The position numbers and the translations under genes were made by a program. The notes beneath the pieces are model-generated. The model did not search any database. It was not told the origin of the DNA and was given only the letters and a program-made list of their open reading frames with translations. 26,941 nt of DNA, from positions 1 to 26,941 of the forward strand of contig CALCSX010000356.1 of the NCBI GenBank assembly GCA_937894165.1, in the 5' to 3' direction. Positions 22,426-26,941 of this stretch are shown piece after piece. The stretch's first letter is position 1; each line of letters begins with the position of its first letter. This DNA comes from an uncultured Saprospiraceae bacterium. GTDB taxonomy: Bacteria > Bacteroidota > Bacteroidia > Chitinophagales > Saprospiraceae.

Positions 22426-25400
22426 TCATTGCTTCACAAATTTTTGAGTGCCGAACTCAGTTTTTATAAAGTAAATACCCGGAAGTAGAGAATAGGTATC
22501 CAGGTAATCAGAATTGGAAAATGAGAAAATCTTTTGTCCATTGATATTAAACAAGTCACCACTAGTACTTTGGCTAAAACGCAATAATGTACTTGTCCCT
22601 ACAGGATTGGGATAGACAAAAAAGGAATTGTCGCTTTCTTGAGATACTGTGTTGACCCCACTACATTCACCTTCATAACTTGGGTAATTTCTGTAATGAG
22701 GGAAAACAGGTATAACATCTGCATTATTTCTGCAATGTTCTGAAATTTGTAATGAATGCTGTCTAAAATTGCAATCGATTCCTTTTTCATTTGGCGATTC
22801 TATCAAACCAAATGATAAATGACCGTTGCCATAGGGAGTGACTACTATTTTTTGATTAGGGGTGAGCATTTGTTTGCCGAAAAACAGTGGATATATAAAT
22901 TCGTAGGTGCCGTTCCAAGTATCTATTAATTCGACATCAAGTTCTTCATAGTTGCAAAGATCGATCTGTCTGAGTTGAGATAACGATGACACATACAAAA
23001 ATCTACTATCCGGAGAGAATGAACAACCTTGTGGGTACTCATACTCATCTAATGGAAAGATAGTATAAGTTTGCTTATCGGACAATAGACCTGTTTGATT
23101 ATCAAATTTCCAAATGCTTACTTCCTGATTTTCTAGAATAATTTGGGCAAAGTATTCACCATTTGGGGAGAAGGTGGACTGTCCACTAAAGGGGCTTGAA
23201 TAATAATTGGCCCAATTGGCTGTTTCTACAGATTCAATGCCATTTTTAGTGAGTAATATTTTATAATATTCCTCACTTTGATATTTTCCTACAATAATCC
23301 ACCAGTCAGTTCCATTTCTGTGTTTGCAAGCCTGCATCGTACTATTTAATAAAATATCGTCAATGATAAGCTGATTACAATTGACCACTTCGCCCTTGCC
23401 ATTATTTCGATTCATGTTGATAGTAGTCATCGAAAGATTAGAAGCGACTCCCCAATATCCTTCTGAAAGATAATCCAAATCAAATAGGTAGTAAATACTA
23501 TCATTGTCCACTGCAGGTAGAGATAATACGGATTGATTGACAATAAAATATTCCGAAGAATAATCGGTTAGTTCAGAATTCAAACATTCCGAACCCACTA
23601 TTACTTCATTGTCCATATTCAAAATAGAAATTCCATTGGAATAAAACTGCAAGTTTCCCTCTTTGTCGGACATCACAGTAGAGCCATTATGTAATTCAAA
23701 ATCTGACATGTATCTAGGAGTTAATATAGTATCCGGAAATGTAAAATCAAAGCCACCAAGGCCTCTGCCTGTCCAATATTCATAACCCATAATCCAGTGA
23801 TTATCATAGTTGTTCTCGCGAAATGTTGAAATAGAACAATCTTCTACTATCACCTCCACTGATTGAATTAAGGAATCACCATTGTTATCTGTCACTGTAA
23901 GAGATGCAGAGAATAAGCCGGGTTCATCGAATTTTACCATGGGATAAACATCATTTGAAGTTGACGGCACTCCTCCTTCGAAATTCCAAAAATATTTTAG
24001 ATTGATATGATCCGTTTTGGGGCTAAACTGAATATAATTTTTCAAACAAATAGTATGATGATCTTGATCAACACTGGCATTTAATGGTTCTAGTGTCAGA
24101 ATTCCTAAATTATTTAATTTTATTCGTTCAATACCTGTGAGTACATCACCTGAATTAAAGGCAATTATATATTTTTCGTCATTGATTTTGGCTGTAGCTT
24201 TAACTCCTAATGAATTAAATTTTTCGAATTGGGATTGATCATTTAATCGATAAAGTGATTCATTTGCTGAAGAAAAGAATATTCGATCATCTATTGTGAA
24301 GAAATATGGTGCACTGATATAAAAATCTTGAGCAGCTGTTTCAATTACACCATTATTTATTAGGTAAATAAATCCGGGCCATTCATTTATAAGAAAAATA
24401 CTATCATTTATTGTGACAATGTGATCAAAATCAATGTCAGGTGTATAGAGAACTTCCCAATCACTTGTATCGGAAGGAAGATAGCCAATATAATTTGGCC
24501 AACCCTGAATTTTCATAATGTAACCATCTTTGTATGATTGCATATTTCCATAAAAATGCCATGAGGGCAATCCTTCTACTGAAAATTGTTTTAATTCATG
24601 CCAACTATTATCTTGCAAATAAAAAGGTCCACCATCCAAAGAAAGGTTTTCATATCTTGCTAAAAGAAATAATTTATTTTGAATAATAATCATCCCACCG
24701 AAATCAGTAGGGGTTTCAATCCCAATCCATTGAGTGCCGTTATATTTTAAAAGTTTATGACCATTCAAAGGTCTAGCAACTATAGCATATAAATCATTTT
24801 CAAATATTTCCAATTGTCTGACTCCAATTGGTAAAGGCACCTCAAAAGGACTGAAATTTGCTCCATCCCAATAAACGATGTTGGGTGAGTATAAGTCATC
24901 AGCGAAGGCAAAAGTGCCACCTATAACATATTTGTCATTATATTCAACTATCGAACTCCCGGTTGAAAACACTGAAGGGGTCTTATAAGCAATGTGAGAG
25001 GACACTTTTCCAAGGCTGTAGATGTTGTTGCTGACGATGTTAGCCAAAGAAACACTTTGAGAATCCCAATGTATAAAATCACCTCCGACCAATAATTTTC
25101 CATTGACACTTTTCACATCTTTCACATCATTAAAATAATAATCATTGTCAGTTTGGAAATTCATTAAAATAAGATTGCCATTGGTAAATCTGTAAAAGCG
25201 ATTATCTAGAACGAGGTGCAATGCATTATTATGCTCAAAGAGAATAGCTGAATTTCCTTCTGCATCCGGTACAGTAGACATGATTTTCCATGTATTTGTG
25301 TTAAAATCGAATTTTAATAAATTATTTGCATTTGTGGAATAAATATCACCTTTGTATTTTATACATGAGGTACTTATGCTTACTGTGGTACCAAAATATT

Positions 25401-26052
25401 TGGGAAGCGTTTCCCACTTATTGTTGGTGAGAAATGATACAGTATGTGAGTGGTTGCTATGATCGCTAAAGGAATTCCCCCAGGCAAATAAAGTATCATC
25501 TGATACAAATATTTTTTTAGCATTCAGAAATGAATTAAGCCCTGCATCTTCCCATTGATGATCGGAATATTTCATTATTCCATTATTAATGATGCCATTT
25601 ATATTTCTAAAATCGCCTGTAACATATAATTCATCTTCAAACCATGTTAAATCCCATATTGAACCGCTCATTGACTTTATACCTAAAGATTGCCATTTTC
25701 CGTTTTCAAGTTTAGCTAGATTTTTTATTTCATCATGAGTGCCTATTGTGAAATTGCCGCCAATGTAAAGATTTCCTTCAATCAGTTCTGCGCAAAGAAT
25801 TGTGCCTTCTAATTTAGATGTGTCCGGTATCGCTTTCCACACTTCATTTTCAAGGATACCTACTTTCTGCATTTTGACACCATCAACAGCTGATAAATCT
25901 CCTACAACGTATGTTAGATCATTATCATGATCCACAACTATATCATAGATTGTACCTCTCATGGTCAAACCCGACCCTATGGATTCAATTTTTTGAGAGA
26001 ATAAAAAATTATGAAAAGAGATTAGTGTGAAAATGATGATGCAGATTCTCAT
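22426..26052 (-). CDS. Large secreted beta-propeller/PKD protein with T9SS sorting domain
   Basis: 1208 residues. The signal peptide is 1-19 (MRICIIIFTLISFHNFLFS). Residues 20-640 are irregular propeller-like repeats with recurring 'LYIGGNF', 'LYVTGDF' and 'LLVGGDF' strands followed by 'NGKWQSLG'-type turns. A PKD-like domain is at about 665-735 ('LKYFWNFEGGVPSTSNDVYPMVKFDEPGLFSASLTVTD'). About 745-1120 is a second propeller-like module of a kind found in Bacteroidota surface proteins ('GGFDFTFPDT', 'NLQFYSNGISI', 'SPNGEYFAQI', 'SPDSRFLYVS'). The end is a type A sorting domain ('FFVYPNPVGTSTLLRF...GIYFIKTEFGTQKFVKQ'), so it is exported by the type IX system and anchored or released. No enzyme active site is seen. 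Adhesion or matrix roles are guesses. Confidence 0.88.
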   Translation of the reverse strand: MRICIIIFTLISFHNFLFSQKIESIGSGLTMRGTIYDIVVDHDNDLTYVVGDLSAVDGVKMQKVGILENEVWKAIPDTSKLEGTILCAELIEGNLYIGGNFTIGTHDEIKNLAKLENGKWQSLGIKSMSGSIWDLTWFEDELYVTGDFRNINGIINNGIMKYSDHQWEDAGLNSFLNAKKIFVSDDTLFAWGNSFSDHSNHSHTVSFLTNNKWETLPKYFGTTVSISTSCIKYKGDIYSTNANNLLKFDFNTNTWKIMSTVPDAEGNSAILFEHNNALHLVLDNRFYRFTNGNLILMNFQTDNDYYFNDVKDVKSVNGKLLVGGDFIHWDSQSVSLANIVSNNIYSLGKVSSHIAYKTPSVFSTGSSIVEYNDKYVIGGTFAFADDLYSPNIVYWDGANFSPFEVPLPIGVRQLEIFENDLYAIVARPLNGHKLLKYNGTQWIGIETPTDFGGMIIIQNKLFLLARYENLSLDGGPFYLQDNSWHELKQFSVEGLPSWHFYGNMQSYKDGYIMKIQGWPNYIGYLPSDTSDWEVLYTPDIDFDHIVTINDSIFLINEWPGFIYLINNGVIETAAQDFYISAPYFFTIDDRIFFSSANESLYRLNDQSQFEKFNSLGVKATAKINDEKYIIAFNSGDVLTGIERIKLNNLGILTLEPLNASVDQDHHTICLKNYIQFSPKTDHINLKYFWNFEGGVPSTSNDVYPMVKFDEPGLFSASLTVTDNNGDSLIQSVEVIVEDCSISTFRENNYDNHWIMGYEYWTGRGLGGFDFTFPDTILTPRYMSDFELHNGSTVMSDKEGNLQFYSNGISILNMDNEVIVGSECLNSELTDYSSEYFIVNQSVLSLPAVDNDSIYYLFDLDYLSEGYWGVASNLSMTTINMNRNNGKGEVVNCNQLIIDDILLNSTMQACKHRNGTDWWIIVGKYQSEEYYKILLTKNGIESVETANWANYYSSPFSGQSTFSPNGEYFAQIILENQEVSIWKFDNQTGLLSDKQTYTIFPLDEYEYPQGCSFSPDSRFLYVSSLSQLRQIDLCNYEELDVELIDTWNGTYEFIYPLFFGKQMLTPNQKIVVTPYGNGHLSFGLIESPNEKGIDCNFRQHSLQISEHCRNNADVIPVFPHYRNYPSYEGECSGVNTVSQESDNSFFVYPNPVGTSTLLRFSQSTSGDLFNINGQKIFSFSNSDYLDTYSLLPGIYFIKTEFGTQKFVKQ

Positions 26053-26423
26053 GATAAGGTGATTTAAATTGAAAATATCCTCTTTTAGAGGAATATAGTG
26101 TCGCTTTTATAAAATGTCTGTAGTTTTAATAATTGCTCACCCTACCTTCACTGCTGTTTGAAATGGATTACATAAAACCCAAGCAGTAAAATCGTCACTT
26201 AATAATACTCTTTACCTCCCACTTTACTTTTTGTAAAGATCCTAAGACACAGCATCGTCATTCAAAATGATACACTAATATCGTGTAATGCTTGTATTCT
26301 AAAAAGTATTACCAAATATATATAAATATTGTTACAAAAAGAAATAATAGGAGAAAATAAGTGGATTTACGTTGGGGGGATGTTTTTTAATGCGCTATGG
26401 ATGCAAGTGTGAAGGTTAAATAA
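26053..26423. other. Gene-free interval, probable leader of the large T9SS gene
   Basis: 371 bp without a credible ORF. A small hairpin TCCTCT-TTT-AGAGGA sits at 26078-26092, about 26 bp upstream of the 26052 start. The minus strand has TATATTTG at 26320-26313, an exact -7 match, which would imply a leader of roughly 255 nt. No toxin gene is found downstream of the DUF2281-like gene. Confidence 0.4.
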
Positions 26424-26642
26424 CTACTCACTTGGATACTTTTTTTTGTAATCTTCAAATTCCTTTTCAAGATGACTTGTTTGTTCCACACTCATTTTAG
26501 ACAATTCCTGAGTTAAATTAGTAGCAGCTTTTTTTTGTTTCTGACGGAGAAATTGGACAAAATCTATAATCTCCTGAAGGGTTTCGTTAGATAATCCTTT
26601 GGTATAGCGCAGTAATTCATTCTCTAAATGATTGGAGTTCAT
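26424..26642 (-). CDS. DUF2281-like small protein (VapB-type antitoxin candidate), solitary
   Basis: 72 residues. 'LRYTKGLSNETLQEIIDFVQFLRQKQ' (about 11-36) matches the pattern of DUF2281-type small proteins, in which 'LP.....EVLDFIEFLK' is typical. The rest is a charged, probably helical tail. Such proteins are often antitoxins paired with PIN-domain or other toxins. Here neither the 371 bp downstream nor the 299 bp upstream inside the window holds a toxin, so it may be an orphan or have another role. A near-consensus TATATTAG lies upstream of the start. Confidence 0.6.
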   Translation of the reverse strand: MNSNHLENELLRYTKGLSNETLQEIIDFVQFLRQKQKKAATNLTQELSKMSVEQTSHLEKEFEDYKKKYPSE

Positions 26643-26756
26643 TTTTACTTTATTTTAAGCTAATATACAAAAATTAAAACTTTTGAAGAGCTTTTCCTCT
26701 GGCTTAAATACATAATTCACCCCGCATCAACGATAGGAATGGTGACGGCCTCAGCC

Positions 26757-26868
26757 GGCACTTCGACCTTCGCTCAGTGACCTCGTTTCGACTCCCCTTC
26801 GGCTCAGTGACCTTAGTTTTGAGTGGTAAGTCGGCACTTCGACTTAGGAACCACGCTCAACGACCTCG
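26757..26868. repeat. Cluster of three dispersed CTTCGAC...GCTCAGTGACC repeats
   Basis: Units at about 26757-26785, 26786-26814 and 26830-26868 share the CTTCGAC and GCTCAGTGACC (or degenerate) blocks. The third is the most diverged (CGCTCAACGACC). They are of the same family as 16-38 and 83-107. No coding potential is visible from 26643 to the window end. Confidence 0.7.
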
Positions 26869-26941
26869 GTTAATTTGATGAACACGGGGGGATGCCCTCT
26901 ACACCAGCCTCATCACCCCCTTTAAATGCTTTCTTTCCATA

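Overview
The window looks like a chromosomal segment from a member of the Bacteroidota. Evidence: two secreted proteins end in type IX secretion (T9SS) sorting domains, several short proteins look like Bacteroidota outer-membrane barrels, an ECF sigma factor sits beside a barrel-carrying anti-sigma-like partner, and several likely promoters have the TAnnTTTG -7 box of this phylum. DNA is AT-rich throughout; hsdM looks visibly less AT-rich than its neighbours. Saprospirales or a nearby order is a guess; no rRNA or marker gene is present.

Layout. (1) 1-4061: an ECF sigma factor with an internal nonsense codon and its membrane/barrel partner (minus strand), divergent from a triple-fasciclin adhesin (plus strand) with a strong terminator. 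(2) 4096-18369: a defence island, almost all on the minus strand. In transcription order it holds an FRG-domain gene, mcrB and mcrC (modified-DNA restriction), hsdM and hsdS (type I R-M), a silent second hsdS in opposite orientation, a tyrosine recombinase, a structured RNA, an Abi_2/AbiF-type HEPN gene and hsdR. (3) 18370-20020: short genes, including a 36-residue protein with its own promoter and terminator, a putative HTH protein and a stand-alone GyrI-like protein. (4) 20281-26052: envelope genes, including two small barrels, a TonB-C-like periplasmic protein and a 1208-residue T9SS cargo. (5) 26053-26941: a solitary DUF2281-like antitoxin-type gene and a cluster of dispersed genomic repeats that also occur at the window start.

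How the genes work together. The type I system is split and appears phase-variable. A 32-bp perfect inverted repeat lies at the 5' end of the expressed hsdS and abuts an in-frame stop at the 5' end of the silent hsdS. The adjacent recombinase could therefore swap the whole specificity gene. A second, 18-bp identical inverted pair at the junction of the two target-recognition halves could shuffle half-genes, giving up to four specificities. Downstream, hsdR starts one nucleotide after the Abi_2 gene. The Abi_2 gene is preceded by a roughly 125-nt element with its own promoter box, a long GAAA-capped hairpin, a possible pseudoknot and an intrinsic terminator, the layout expected of an RNA antitoxin controlling a HEPN RNase. 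The most interesting reading is an RNA-guarded HEPN toxin wired into a phase-variable type I R-M locus, next to a reader-rich McrBC system. Functions are inferred from sequence only.
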